Origin: Mesorhabditis belari
Taxonomy: Eukaryota; Nematoda; Chromadorea; Rhabditida; Rhabditidae
Direction: 5' to 3'
Assembly (NCBI GenBank): GCA_958450365.1
Contig: CAUEEP010000934.1
Span: 2,135,501 to 2,199,500 of the forward strand
DNA: 64,000 bases
Notes under the pieces: generated by a model
Database searches by the model: none
The model's input: only the letters and a program-made list of their open reading frames with translations
What the model was told of the DNA's origin: nothing
Translations under genes and position numbers: made by a program
In this document: positions 1 to 11,560 of the stretch, one piece after another
Position numbering within the stretch: position 1 is the first letter of the stretch
Layout: every line of letters begins with the position of its first letter

Positions 1-1026
1 AGCTTTAAAAATGACCCTGACCTGGTCTAGGCCTGGCTTTGGCCTGCTCTAGGCGGGCCCATAAAAGCCCCCTGGATCCATCAGAAGCCAGCTAGGCCTA
101 GACATGACCCTGCTCTGGCTTTGCTTTCTGGCCATAAAGGCTGATTGGAAAATCCTTGTTCATAACACAAATAGCAACTAAATACTCAAAAACCAGGCCT
201 GCTCCTCAAGGCCATAAGCATGGGCATCACTTAACGCATAAACTTTCTAGGAGTCAGGTCAGGCCAAAAAGCATGACATGCCATTAAATAAGTGTGGCTT
301 GCTTAATTTGGCCATAGGACCCACTCAAAAATCCATCTCCAGGGCCCCGAGATGTGCGATCTTCCCTCTTTCCCGGGTGTTCGTTGCGTGAATGTGAACT
401 CATCGGTCGATTCCTTCCGCGGCGATAACATTTTCATCCACCTGCAAAAAAATTGGTTTTTCGAGCACAGCACAAATGGGTGCTCGATTTGAGAAAATGA
501 AAGCTTGATCCATTAGCTATAGGATTTTTGTTGTTACATCACCGTTGATCTCAAAATGGGCTGTGCTTTTGCAACGGAAGCCCAAAACAATTTCCTTGAC
601 TGTGTAAAATACCGCAAAGACAAACAAACAAGACTTGCACAAAATCGTTTCATTTATTTTGCCCATTTCATCACTTTCGATTCATTCAAACTCGAGATCG
701 ACACTTCCCTCACCCGAAAAGATCGAAGTTGCTGACGAGCTTTAGACGACTCAACCAATAGTCAACATTCAGAGACGACCAACCGTTGCCGATAAGCTTC
801 TAGTTCCGGCAGTGTACCTTGGTTTGGCAGTGTACCTTTTATTCTTATTATAACAGGAACAGAACACCCGTTTTACCTCCATTTCCCATGTTCATCATAC
901 CAGCCTATAGTATAATCTTTATTTCTTCACTTCAAAAACAAAAAAAACAAGTATTAGCAAAACCGGGAAAGGCTGAAAAACAACGTATAAATAAGCTGCA
1001 TTAATCGCAATGATAATCCAATCCAA
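1..1026. other. Flank with no gene seen
   Basis: No convincing exon chain was found on either strand. The first 300 bases are rich in GGCCT/CTAGG words that recur in other non-coding parts of the window (about 24420, 25860 and 57240). The right end is the 3' flank of the Argonaute gene, which ends at 1027 on the minus strand. Confidence 0.5.
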
Positions 1027-4000
1027 TCAGGCCCAGAATTGAGCGTTGTCCAAGACGACGACGAGTTCTTTGCACAAGCGGTCGTAGTACACTCGCGACT
1101 GTTCCTCATCGGCCTGACGGTTCGATCCGCTGCTAGTCATCGACACGTTATCCGGAACTCCACTAAAACGCACATACAATTGACAAAAGAAATTCTTGGA
1201 ACCCGCTGCGAAGTACATCTCCTCCACGCTTGGAAAGGTTCATTGCCGCATAGAGATGGGCAGGTATTCCAGTTGGGCACATCGAGACACCATGAGCTGA
1301 AAATATTAAATATCCAAACATACGTAAACTTTTTTTACCATAGGACATTGCATTTCCGATCCACGAAAGGTGATCACTGGTCCAAAGAGGCGCCGTCTCA
1401 GTCTGATAAGCCAAGAAAAGACGAGTTGGACGAGAAGTTCCCTAGAAAAAGTTAAACCACATTTACGCAATTTACGCCGAAAACCCACAATTTGACCCTT
1501 CTGCGAAACGATGAAAGCATCAACGACTCCAGGACGAGCATCGACAATTCCTTGTGTAATGGTTGTACCGGCAGGCAAGTTCGAGTCCACTGGTCGTCCA
1601 CCAGGCGCTGCATCAGTGCGCAAAAGACTAAAGGTAAAACAAAATGAGCCGAAAGACTGAAACTAAGCACAAACCGCATTGAGCTGTGGACGATGGTGAG
1701 AACGACATAGATCTGCGGGTCAATTCCAAGTGCCTTGGTTGCCGCCTTGATTCCGTCTTTACCGTCGATTTCGTCCTGGGCATTCTTGTACATCTCGCCT
1801 TCACTGAGTCCACCGCGGAAAATGATGATCTTCTTCGGGTGCTCGCCGACCTCTTTCTTGAAGTTCTCCAAAGCCGAGATGAAATTTTCCTTCAACGAGC
1901 TAAAACAATTCATCTGTGTCAAATCTGTTCTAAATGCCTACCTAATCAGCACTTGACGTGCCGGCTGCCACCAATATTTTCCTCGGAAAGCCGTTGGCGT
2001 CTCAGTGCTGTAGCACATCTAAACGAATAAATCGTTTCAAAACGTGTCAAAAAAGCGACAAGCAACTCACTCCAACAGTTGATGGAGTCTTCATTTCAGT
2101 GCCAGCTTGTTGGTCGAAGATAGATTGCGGTCCATCATGCGAAACGCTCAATCCGACATACATCACAGACTTTCCGAAGAACTCGGTGTTCCTAAAATAT
2201 ATCGATTAAATCACAAACAGGCAAAATCCTTACATCTCGGCAGAATTATGCGCGCTTTGAAGCATATTGGGCGTGATCGCGATCGAGTAGTTGATGCCGC
2301 CAAGCTTTTGATTCATTTTCAGCAGAATGTTCTGCACTGATTGCGAACCCATCGGTCGTGAGTTGATTCCAAGCGTGGGACAAGCGAGATGTTGAGTGAC
2401 GACGCCAGCCTTCTGTTCCGCGTATTTGATCATCCCTAAAGACACTTCGATCATCAGCACTTCGATAATAAACCCAACTGTGTCCCTCCGTGTCGGTGTT
2501 CTTCACGGCCCCAACAAAGATCACGAATTTGAATCCGCGCGCCTTCAGCTCCCCCATCGCCCTTGCTGCTTCGTCGTCGCTCATCGAATTCCAATGGCAA
2601 ACTTCACCCTGAACATTCTTAATTAATCGGAAAGTAATCTCTAAACCAAACCCTCGTCAGATTTTCAGTGCCATCTAGACCATGATTGCGAGCTGCATCA
2701 GCAAGCATTTGAAGCGGACCATTGAGTTGGTCGGGATGGCGAACAGCTTGGCGATAAATCACCACGGCAGTCTTTCCAATCTTTGCTGGCTTGTAGAAGC
2801 GCTCGCGGAAAGTGCCATTCCAATTCAGCTCATTGGGGCTCTGGTCCTGATCGGGTCCAAAAGTCTAAAGATTACCATTAGGCACGAGACTTTGAAATTC
2901 GATCACCTTCGAGCCAAACACCAAAGCGGGGCGGATCACTTGAACTGCGTCCACTTCCACGGGCCTCTGCTCAACGGTGACACCAAATTGTTGAAGATAC
3001 AGATTGCCCCTGAATTCACTTGATACTGCCCAATAAGCACACCAACTGTCCGAGGCCCATTTGTGGAATAAGTTGCTCCATATCTCTCTGGTGCTCATCT
3101 GGCTTGAGACGGGTCATCTCGACGACTTTGGCCTGTTGGTCCTTCAGCTTTCCCACTGGAACACTTTGAATCGGACTCACCTCGAGCAGCTAAATAAAAA
3201 GTTAAAAGATCAGATTAAAAGCTCAACCTCGAGTGGATAGTACGAGCTCTGGCCTTTCTTGTTCTCAGTGGCAAGTGGCAAACTTGGAGCTAAAGCAATC
3301 TCGAATTGGATAGTTGGAACAAGTTAACTTACCCCTCAAAGTCAACTTGTAGCGTTCTTGGTAGTACATGGCAACGCTTTGATCGAGTCCGGGGATGATA
3401 CATCTAAAAAGTATGACTTACAATTTCCTACTTTCAAACGTACTCTTTTGCAGACTCCTTGTGCACGTGATGAACCCCTAAAAGTAACCATTTTAAAAAG
3501 TCACAATCTGCTTTATGCTTACCAAAGTCGAAATTAGCGTCGAGATGTGTTGTCGTCACAATCACATCTAAAACAGGAATTATCACAAAAAAACATTGCC
3601 AAACTTTTTGCTAAATCCCTTATGGCGCTTTCCTTCTTGAGCATCTGTGCAAGATCGTGGTCGTTTCTGGCTCCGGAGCGCATCATCAAGAACTCGTGGA
3701 AGTTTCCTGGCTTGTAGAAAGGCTTTGTCTTCACTAAAAGCAAACGTCAACTAGACGTCAAGTAAACAAAAGGACAAACCCGCCAAGTTCAGCGAGTATT
3801 GTGGGTTTCCTGATTTGGCCGACACAAGCTTGACACTCTTCTCAAATCCTTTGCGCACCACGATTCCTTGTCCGATGTCAGTTTCCATGTTTTCGCGAGA
3901 AGACTAAATAATACAGTTATTATTGCCTCATTTGTTGGAACACCTTGTGAAAGTAGGCACCCTTGATGTAGTGGAAGTCGTTACTGAAAGAAGCTTTGTC

Positions 4001-5525
4001 AACGTTAAGCGAAAAAACTAACTTGCGAAGAATCACTGCGGAAGTCAGAACATCCAAGAAAGCGGCGACATCTCTGTAGTTCTCCACTTGGTTCTCCTCT
4101 TCGTCCTGAACCTTAAAGTCAGCATTGCCAAGTGGGATGATCTTCGTATGTTCGAAGCGGAAAGTCACTCGCAGCAAATTCTTCCTCGCAAAGGCCAAGC
4201 GATGTTTCTCGGGAATATCAACCTGAAATCCGTACAATTAAAAGTAAAATGCTATCCAACAAACCACTTCAAAGACATGGCTTTTTCCATTAAGTGTGTC
4301 ATCAATAGAGTAGATGCTTCCACCGCAATCGTAAACGCATTGATACGAAATGTCCGTGCCAAAAGCCCTAAATAAAACTGGTTTGTAAACTCACACAAAG
4401 AACAAACTTCTTCAAGAGGGTCCTCATCAAACTCGACAATGCAGCTCTTTTGCGGTTGAGTGTAACACTAAATTTAGGTAAACCGTTCTTTTCATACACC
4501 GAAGTTTACGTGTTCTTGGAAGTTGCCGTGGCATCGAACTCCTTCGTTCCTCCATCTTTCGTTTGAACCGTGGCGGTCACCCAAACTTGGAATTTGTAGA
4601 CGGATAGAGCCTTGTCCAGTGAGATCGCCAGATCGTTTGCAAGCACTTTTCCAACGGCGTGTGTCTTCATTCCCAACTAAAAATAAGGACGTAACACTCT
4701 TTAAACCCTTTAAACAAGTATGTGTTGTATCCGATTGGAATTGAAACATTATTGCACAGTCTGGTATCAGGTTTTGAATCATTATCTGGAAATTTCATAG
4801 AAGTTGAACTCTGGCAACCGAAAAAAATAGTTTGTTTCCAGATTTTGATGTTTTAGTTTGAATTGACAGTAGAATGCAGAAAAGAAAGCCTTTTTTCAGC
4901 AAAATGGGAGCCCAAAGGGCTGCTCTAGGCTGCCAGAGTTAAACTTCTATGAAATTTCTAAATAATGATTAAAAACATGTTAGCAAACCGTGCAAAAATG
5001 TTTCAATCCAAATTGGACACAACATATAAACCACTAATACTTCTTTTTTTGACGAAAGACAGTTAAGCTCACAAAACTAACCTCATTAGGTTGGTTCTGC
5101 GTTGACCGGCCCCACGGAGCTCCACCGCCTCCTCGTCCACGACCTCCTCTGAAGCCACCTTCGCCACCTCGTCCACTGTAGCCGCTGCGTCCACCTTCGT
5201 AGCCCCCTCGACCGCCACCATATCCTCCTCGGCCTCCGTATCCCCCGCGTCCACCGTCTCCATCTCGATTCGACCCGCTATCGTTTCGGTATCCCCCGCC
5301 GCCACCACGTCCGCCTCGATCCGAATCTAAAACAAACGAATTAGCAATGTATTTGTATAAACTTTACGCTTAATAAATTCATCAAAACCTAAGAGGTCGC
5401 CACAACCATCAAGCAAGAAGTACACTCAGCACTAACATAAAAAATGAAAACTTACACGAACCGCCACCTCCTCCATAGCTTCGACGTCCTCCGCCGGACT
5501 CAGTGTCCCAATCTTGACGCGACAT
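1027..5525 (-). CDS. Argonaute (WAGO-like, predicted slicer-dead) with RG-rich N-terminus
   Basis: Small-RNA-guided Argonaute, predicted 1012 aa in 25 exons: 5525-5456, 5326-5082, 4676-4510, 4444-4397, 4367-4265, 4222-4023, 3983-3944, 3903-3780, 3733-3605, 3567-3523, 3477-3444, 3403-3333, 3289-3228, 3189-3041, 3009-2907, 2864-2652, 2617-2479, 2435-2234, 2191-2071, 2018-1942, 1899-1675, 1627-1489, 1441-1339, 1296-1203, 1162-1027. The lengths sum to 3039 nt. Residues about 24-105 are Gly/Arg-rich RGG repeats, followed by N, PAZ, MID and PIWI regions. PIWI landmarks are KLGGINY, FRGGLSEGE and GTSRPTRLFL. The catalytic tetrad looks lost: Ser730 stands where GADVTH has its first Asp, Gly810 replaces the Asp of YRDGVSEG, and Met955 falls where YYAH has its His. 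These losses are typical of nematode WAGO proteins, which bind secondary small RNAs without cutting. The WAGO assignment is inferred. The start of exon 4 (4444 or 4467) and the 31-nt intron 3040-3010 are the weakest joints. Confidence 0.92.
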
Positions 5526-6219
5526 TTCGTTGAAAGCTTTTCAAGACCAAAAGAAATGATGAATAGATGCTGATAAAGGTAACAAAAAAGAAAGAACAAA
5601 CAATGCAAACGTGGTTATGGAGCTGGTGGGGAGGTGAAAAAAGGGCAAGATTTTAGTTTAGCCCTAGCCAGCCGACGCTGCTCCCCAAAATATAAGCAAG
5701 CTCACTTCAAACTTAATAAATTTTAAACAAGTTCTGCACAAAATGAGTTTCGATTTTTGAAAAACATTAACCATTCACAGCTAAAGTGACGAAATCGTGC
5801 AAACTTTTAAAAAGTCCCCAAAAGTAGCCCCAATTCGAAATGAAAAGCCTTTACGAAAATTTCCCCGGCGAGATAACTTTTAATTTTGAAATTTAAATTT
5901 CAAGATTGAATATCTTTAACGTAGAGGAGAAAACGAGTATATAAGGGGAAAAGGCAATTTCTATTTCTGGATGTTTGAAAATTGGCGAAGCTCAATGAAT
6001 CAACTTTTTTTGAGGGACACTTGTGGGCGCTACTTCAAAAGTATAATCAGCACCATTTTAATATATTTATTGCGATCATTGTTCAAATGCAAAGACAAAA
6101 ACGGGCACATCATAACATAGACTAACGACAATTCGACTACCAAAAAGAAATCAATCGGTGTGTATAAAAAGAGATTTAAAATGTTGTGTTTTTGAAGCAA
6201 TTGTTCCCTTCGGAGTCAT

Positions 6220-7796
6220 TCACTTCTTTCCGCTTTTGTCCTTGGCGACCGCGTCGCTCTCCTTGCTTTGACTTTCTTGACTCGACACTTGACGATCACC
6301 ACTCTTGCCTCGGCTAAACTTATTCATTAGAAGGCATAAAGATAGCTATATGAGCTCAGTACGGCAAAACCCAGGTAGATCCTATATCAAGACTCGAAAA
6401 GCCTACCGAAACTGCACGTTTTGATTCTTTGCTCGCCACTTATCAAGAATTCCTTTCTTCTCGAGATCCTAAAGAGCATTATCAATGAACATTAAAGCAA
6501 TCACTTACCGCGGTGCCAGTAGTGCGACGACACATGAATCCAAGCTTGTTGTAGACAATAACATGTGGTATTGTAGGGTTCTCAAGTGTCTTCATCAATT
6601 CCCTAAATCACGAGCTTATCGTAAGTAGCTAAGTTACTCAATTTTGCTTGGTATCTAGTTCTAAAGCCATTAAATATTCCCTTAAACAACATTAACAACA
6701 TGCGTTTAACAATTTTAGAGGTTTTAATGGAAACTACACAGTATTCTTTTACAAAAAACAAGCCACTCACTCATTATCCTCGGTCCCAGGCGGCACAGCC
6801 AGCCAATTGCCGTGATTCTCATGGAAATGCTTTGTGAATTCCTTCTCGTTGTTGTCCTGTGAGAGGTAGATGATCTCAAGTTTCTCATCTTTCATTATTT
6901 CGTAGAATTTCTAAAGTTAAACTTGACAAATTAGTGGAAACCACGATACCTTCAAGTTCTCGACATTTCGCCGAGCCGAGCCGGCGAGAAAAGAAGCGCC
7001 CACGTAGATCACAATGAATTCTTTATCCTAATGTAAAGAATTATATATTCAGTTACTTCATAAATAAAACCTTGATCAAATCGGCGCCCTTTGCGGTGGT
7101 TTTGTCACGTCGAACGAGGGTTTTCTCCTTAAAATGAAATATTAAAAAGCAAATTCAATAATTAAACGTTCCACTATTCTTTCAACGTGTCTAGGTTTGA
7201 GACTTTGGTCAGGAAAGCCTGCAACACGATAAAATCCTAAATGACTAGAATGTTTAGAGAAAAACAAGCTCTAGAATGCTAGATTGAAGTTTGTCGGCTT
7301 ATTTACCCATAAGTTAGCTCCAAAACCAGAATCTACCCTTCAAAACCTAGCCAAAATCGACTTTTTATCTCATAGATAGCAAATTTTCTTCGTTTAAATC
7401 CGTAACTCTTGAAAAAAGCTCAAAATCTCAAGTTTTCGATCAAAAAACCGTTTAAAGACTGTCGAAAATTTTCTAGTAAAAATTTCTAGTAGGCTTTCTA
7501 GTAAAAACCAAGTATTAGGTTGGTGAAAAAGTCTTTTCGTTTTTTTTTCGTACTTCCGTTTAAAACCAACAAATGCATCAATTGAACTACGGTTTATTTC
7601 ATTAGAAAGGCCAACTATTTTTCTGAACGAAAAGACTTATTCACCAAACTAATAAGTTGGGTTAAGATCAAAAAACAAGCCTTAAGCGCCTCGAGAAAGC
7701 CGTTTCCTTTTGTGTTCATCTTGACGACCGATCGAATGAGTTGTCCAGAGAAGTCAAATGAAGTTGAGAATGACTTTCCGTCATTTCTGTCAGCCT
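6220..7796 (-). CDS. Nucleoredoxin/tryparedoxin-like protein lacking CxxC (5' end unresolved)
   Basis: Exons 7796-7681, 7127-7071, 7027-6950, 6910-6771, 6602-6509, 6468-6407 and 6313-6220 (TGA at 6222-6220) form one frame. The fold signature is that of nucleoredoxin/tryparedoxin: a beta strand EFIVIYVGASF, then a helix NVENLKKFYEIM, then LEIIYLSQDNNEKEF, WLAVPPGTEDNE and a cis-Pro strand TIPHVIVYNK. In the family the first strand is followed by WCPPC; here it reads FLAGSAR, so both active-site cysteines are missing and redox activity is unlikely. The C-terminus is a Ser/Lys/Asp-rich tail ending in KSGKK. The exon 7796-7681 ends AAG|GCTTGT, which requires a GC donor. The next intron holds a mariner-type MITE at 7515-7651. 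No start codon was found; the first exon shown begins in phase after a TTTAG acceptor, so an upstream exon or exons must exist. The gene lies 5' of the Argonaute on the same strand, about 0.7 kb away. Confidence 0.8.
7515..7651. mobile_element. Mariner-type MITE, copy C1
   Basis: Short element with terminal inverted repeats: left end TTAGGTTGGTGAAAAAGTC, right end the inverse of TTAGTTTGGTGAATAAGTC. It sits in an intron of the nucleoredoxin-like gene and has no coding capacity. Related ends occur at 44606 and 44946-45466. Confidence 0.85.
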
Positions 7797-8295
7797 CTAA
7801 ATTCAAATTTTCAAAGAAGGGTTATGTTCCAAATTTTTATGTTCCAAATTTTCTATGAAGAACGGCTCTAATTGGGTTTGGCTCAGCCCTGGCCAGTCCT
7901 AATCTTTAAATTCTGTGAGTTTTTTAGTTTCAACCTCACTTTCAGATAACAAAAATTGGCAAAAGTCCTATTTCTGTGTCTGCAGATCGGCAAAAATAGT
8001 CGGAGTCCGCCCTGTGTGCTCAATCGAATTCAATTTTAACATTCATGTTGTTCACTTTTCTTTGCACACAAGCTCCATTCACCTCGACAGTCGGTGAAAT
8101 TCGGGGCGATGTCCGAGACAGGGTGGAGGGGTGGTCTGCCCGTCCCCTCTACTCCCCCAATCAGTGTTCTCCCTTGTTATCCCACTCCCACATTCCCACG
8201 CTTTCCCCTAGCTTCTCTTATGTTTCCTTTTATCATTTGAACCCGTTTTCCCCTTTCTTTTCTGTTTCGTAACCTTTTCTTCCCTGACTGAGATA
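7797..8295. other. Upstream region of the nucleoredoxin-like gene
   Basis: This stretch should contain the missing 5' exon or exons and the promoter of the minus-strand gene at 6220-7796. No ATG with a convincing donor was identified. Pyrimidine-rich tracts on the plus strand (about 8150-8280) show no conserved motif. Confidence 0.3.
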
Positions 8296-8590
8296 TGTAG
8301 ATAGATATTTTAGTTATCTAGCTAGTTATCTAGTTACTTATCTAGCTAGTTATCTAGCTAGTTATCTAACTAGTTGTCTAGTTAGTTATCTAGCTAGTTA
8401 TCTAGTTACTTATCTAGCTACTTATCTAGTTACTTATCTAGCTAGTTATCTAGCTAGTTATCTAACCAGTTGTCTAGTTAGTTATCTAGCTAGTTATCTA
8501 GCTATTTATCTAGCTACTTATCTAGTTACTTATCTAGCTACTTATCTAGTTACTTATCCAGTTACTTATCTAGCTACTTATCTAGCTATT
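8296..8590. repeat. 12-bp minisatellite (TAGTTATCTAGC-like)
   Basis: About 24 degenerate units of a TAGTTATCTAGC/TACTTATCTAGT 12-mer. There is no coding signal. Confidence 0.9.
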
Positions 8591-9112
8591 TTTAGACGCC
8601 TATCAAGCATCTATCCATCTCTACCAGTTTTCTATTCTAATTTAGTAAGAAGTACTGTACTTTATAAGCTACTAGAGTAAAGATTAGTTTGCAGAAAGGG
8701 CACTTTTTAGAAAAAAGATTGCACTAGCTTTAATTCCCTATTCAATTTCATTTCCCCATCTCTACCATCATTCGTTTTCCTCTGCAAAATCCAAAGTTTA
8801 CTCAGCCCCTTCACTTTTCATTGGTGATTCACCCAAAGGGGAACTCTCGAAAATCCCCCACAAAACTCGACAAAAACTCAATTTTTCATTTCACTCGCAA
8901 TGATATAAAAGTTAAGAATTGGGATTTATTTTGTAAACTTTAGATTAAAGTTTATGATTCTTTAGAATTGATGCTTGATCTCGATTTTCAAATCTCATTT
9001 ACAGGCGGTAAATGCATTGATTACAGGATCCTATGCATAGTACAGAAGCTACAGTACTGTTGTACTTAGCATGCTTACATATACATGGAAGTACATTTAA
9101 AATAGTACAATA

Positions 9113-9366
9113 GTATATGGAAGTACAGCAGCTAGTACAGTACAGTAGCTAGTACAGTACAGTAGCTAGTACAGTACAGTAGCTAGTACAGTACAGTACA
9201 GAGCAACGGGTACAGTACAGTAGGTAGTACAGTACAGTAGCTAGTACAGTATAGTAGCTAGTACAGTACAGTAGCTAGCACAGTACAGTACAGAGCAACG
9301 GGTACAGTACAGTAGGTAGTACAGTACAGTAGCTAGTACAATACAGTAGCTAGTACAGTACAGTAG
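9113..9366. repeat. CAGTACAGTAGCTAGTA tandem array
   Basis: About 15 copies of a roughly 17-bp unit with two longer variants containing GAGCAACGGG. The repeat has the TACAGTA/TACTGTA word that is dispersed through much of the window. Confidence 0.9.
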
Positions 9367-9957
9367 CTCTCACTTCTCTTACTATAGCCAAACCTTCATA
9401 GCTCAATTTTTGCTTATTCTCCTCCACCGTTCGTTTTCCCTTCAAAATCCCTCAAAAATCTTTTTCCCATTCGATTTTCACTTGAGACATTCAATGAGAA
9501 TGACGTCATTTTTTCCATTTTCACTTTTTTTCCTACACTTTTTGTCTCTTTGAACCCTCTCAAGGGCCCCTCTTGACCCGGGCATCCCTTGACCAGCCCC
9601 CTTTTTATTTTTTCTCTTTTTAAACTTTTCGGAAACATTTTTTCTCTTCAGCTCCTCTTCAAATGAGCCATTTGAACGCCGATTTTTCTTTCGTTTTCGT
9701 TCTTAAACATCTTGAACTTCAGTTTCATGTTGTGTATCTTTTGGGGTTTATAAAAGCGGAAAACGCTCATTCTTTCTTTCAAATGACTAAAACTACCGTA
9801 TCCTATGTTAAGCCCCGCCCTCTTTTTAAAAATCGACCTAAAATTCAGATTTCCCATAGCTGAAAACCCCGAGAGCAAAATATCGTGCGCAAAAGCTGAA
9901 TACTTTGCCTTTGATAGAGCTGATAGAGCAAACGTAATTACGGAGCGTCGCGTTTGC

Positions 9958-10100
9958 GCACAGACGGACAGATGGACAGACAGACGGACAGACAGACGGA
10001 TAGACAGACAGACAGACGGACAGACAAACAGACGGACAGATAGACAGACGGATAGACAGACAGACAGACGGATAGACAGACAGACAGACGGACAGACAGG
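9958..10100. repeat. GACAGACGGATA-type microsatellite
   Basis: Interspersed GACA, GACG and GATA tetranucleotides. It opens frames on both strands with no protein signal. Confidence 0.95.
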
Positions 10101-11334
10101 CGTCTCTTCGGCTTTATATAGTAGACTATATTGCTTCTTTTCGGGTTACTGTAGCTATTGTTAGATAAAGTAAACGGATAGAAACACCGCATCCCTTAAA
10201 TGTAGCAATCTAGCTAACTTTTGGAGTACTGTAGCTCGCCTTGGGTTTTAGCTAGTTTTAAGTGCCCCAGTGAGTGTGTTTGCAAAATTTTCCCACAAAA
10301 TCCACTGCATATTGATCGATTTCCGAACTGTTTTCATAAAATTCACCATTAAAACAGCCAAGAATTTGAACGATTCACAATGTTTTCCAAAAATTATCCG
10401 ATTTTCAAGATTTTCATGGATTTTCCAGCGCTTTTACCCCTCAGAATCGCAAAATCCGCTTTGAAGAAGCAATTTTCGAAAGCTTTTTCTATTTTTTTTT
10501 CCTAAAGCGGCTGTTCATTTTCCCAATCCAAACACCTCACATTGATCGATTTGGGGAAAAGAATAGAGAATTTGATGTTTTACACAAATATTGTAAACGC
10601 ACCCCCGTTTGGCGCAAGGAATTCTTCACTTTCTTGAAGAAACAAGAAAACTTTACAGCTTTAGAAGAAAACTAAAGAACTAAAGAACTAAAAACTAAAG
10701 AAGTTCACCAGAAGGGATGCTTTTACAAAATTTGAGCACAAAGTATGCCCCCGAATTACTTTTTGACCTGGATGACCCCTTTTGACCTTTGACCAGAAGC
10801 TGGATACTATTCATTTGATTCTGCCTATTTATAGTTATTTACTTATCAGTTATTCTACCTATATCAGTTATTTACTTATAACTTATTCTGCCTATATCAG
10901 TTATTCTGCCTATCTCTAAAAAGTCATTTATTTGTTACATCAGAAGATTTTTCCTATTTCAATCCTGATGGTTGCCCAGGGTTGCCCAGGGTTCCCTTTT
11001 TTTTAATATTTTTCTTCCTTTTCCGATCTAATTCGGTTCATGGCTCGCATAATTTCCCTTGGTTTTGGCACAAAAATGATAAAAAATGGGAAGAAAAGCG
11101 TCAAAAACGAAATGAAAAACTCAGGATTTAAAGGAAAAAAAAGGAATTTTTTTTGGTTTATTTGAATATCAAATCGAAAATTTCGATTATTTGATAAAAA
11201 AATGAATATCAAATATCAAATTGGAAGACTCCAAGGGGTACTTTAGCTGAAGCACTCAAGTATATTAAATAAAATTACGCGAATTTGTCTAAACACACCT
11301 TTTCTGGCACACTGAATCGTCTTTGACTAGTGTA

Positions 11335-11560
11335 TCGGCTCGTAGTCTTTGTAGTAAGCTTAAAAGCTTGCTAAGCTTAAGACTTGAAGAGATTCAAGCC
11401 GAGAATCCCCCAGCCTCAGTATTCTTTGTAGTAAGCTTAAAAGCTTGCTAAGCTTAAAACTTGAAGAGACTCAAGCTAAGAATGCCCCAGCCTCAGTAGT
11501 CTTTGTAGCAAGCTTAAAAGCCTGCTAGGCTTAAGACTTGAAGAGACTCAAGAACTCAAG
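11335..11560. repeat. Three tandem copies of a unit of about 100 bp
   Basis: Each unit contains GTCTTTGTAGTAAGCTTAAA, CTTGCTAAGCTTAAG and AATCCCCCAGCCTC, with small differences between copies. It does not look coding. Confidence 0.85.

Noticed and set aside
2866..2907. In-frame TAG stop within the Argonaute gene
   Set aside because: It lies in a 42-nt intron (donor GTGATC, acceptor TTTAG) that joins FGSK to TFGPDQDQ in frame.
5069..5308. 79-codon minus-strand frame rich in Val/Ala/Glu
   Set aside because: Shadow of the RGG-encoding Argonaute exon 5326-5082, whose true frame is Gly/Arg.
9958..10100. CRISPR-like regular repeats
   Set aside because: Contiguous tetranucleotide microsatellite without spacers, in a eukaryotic genome.
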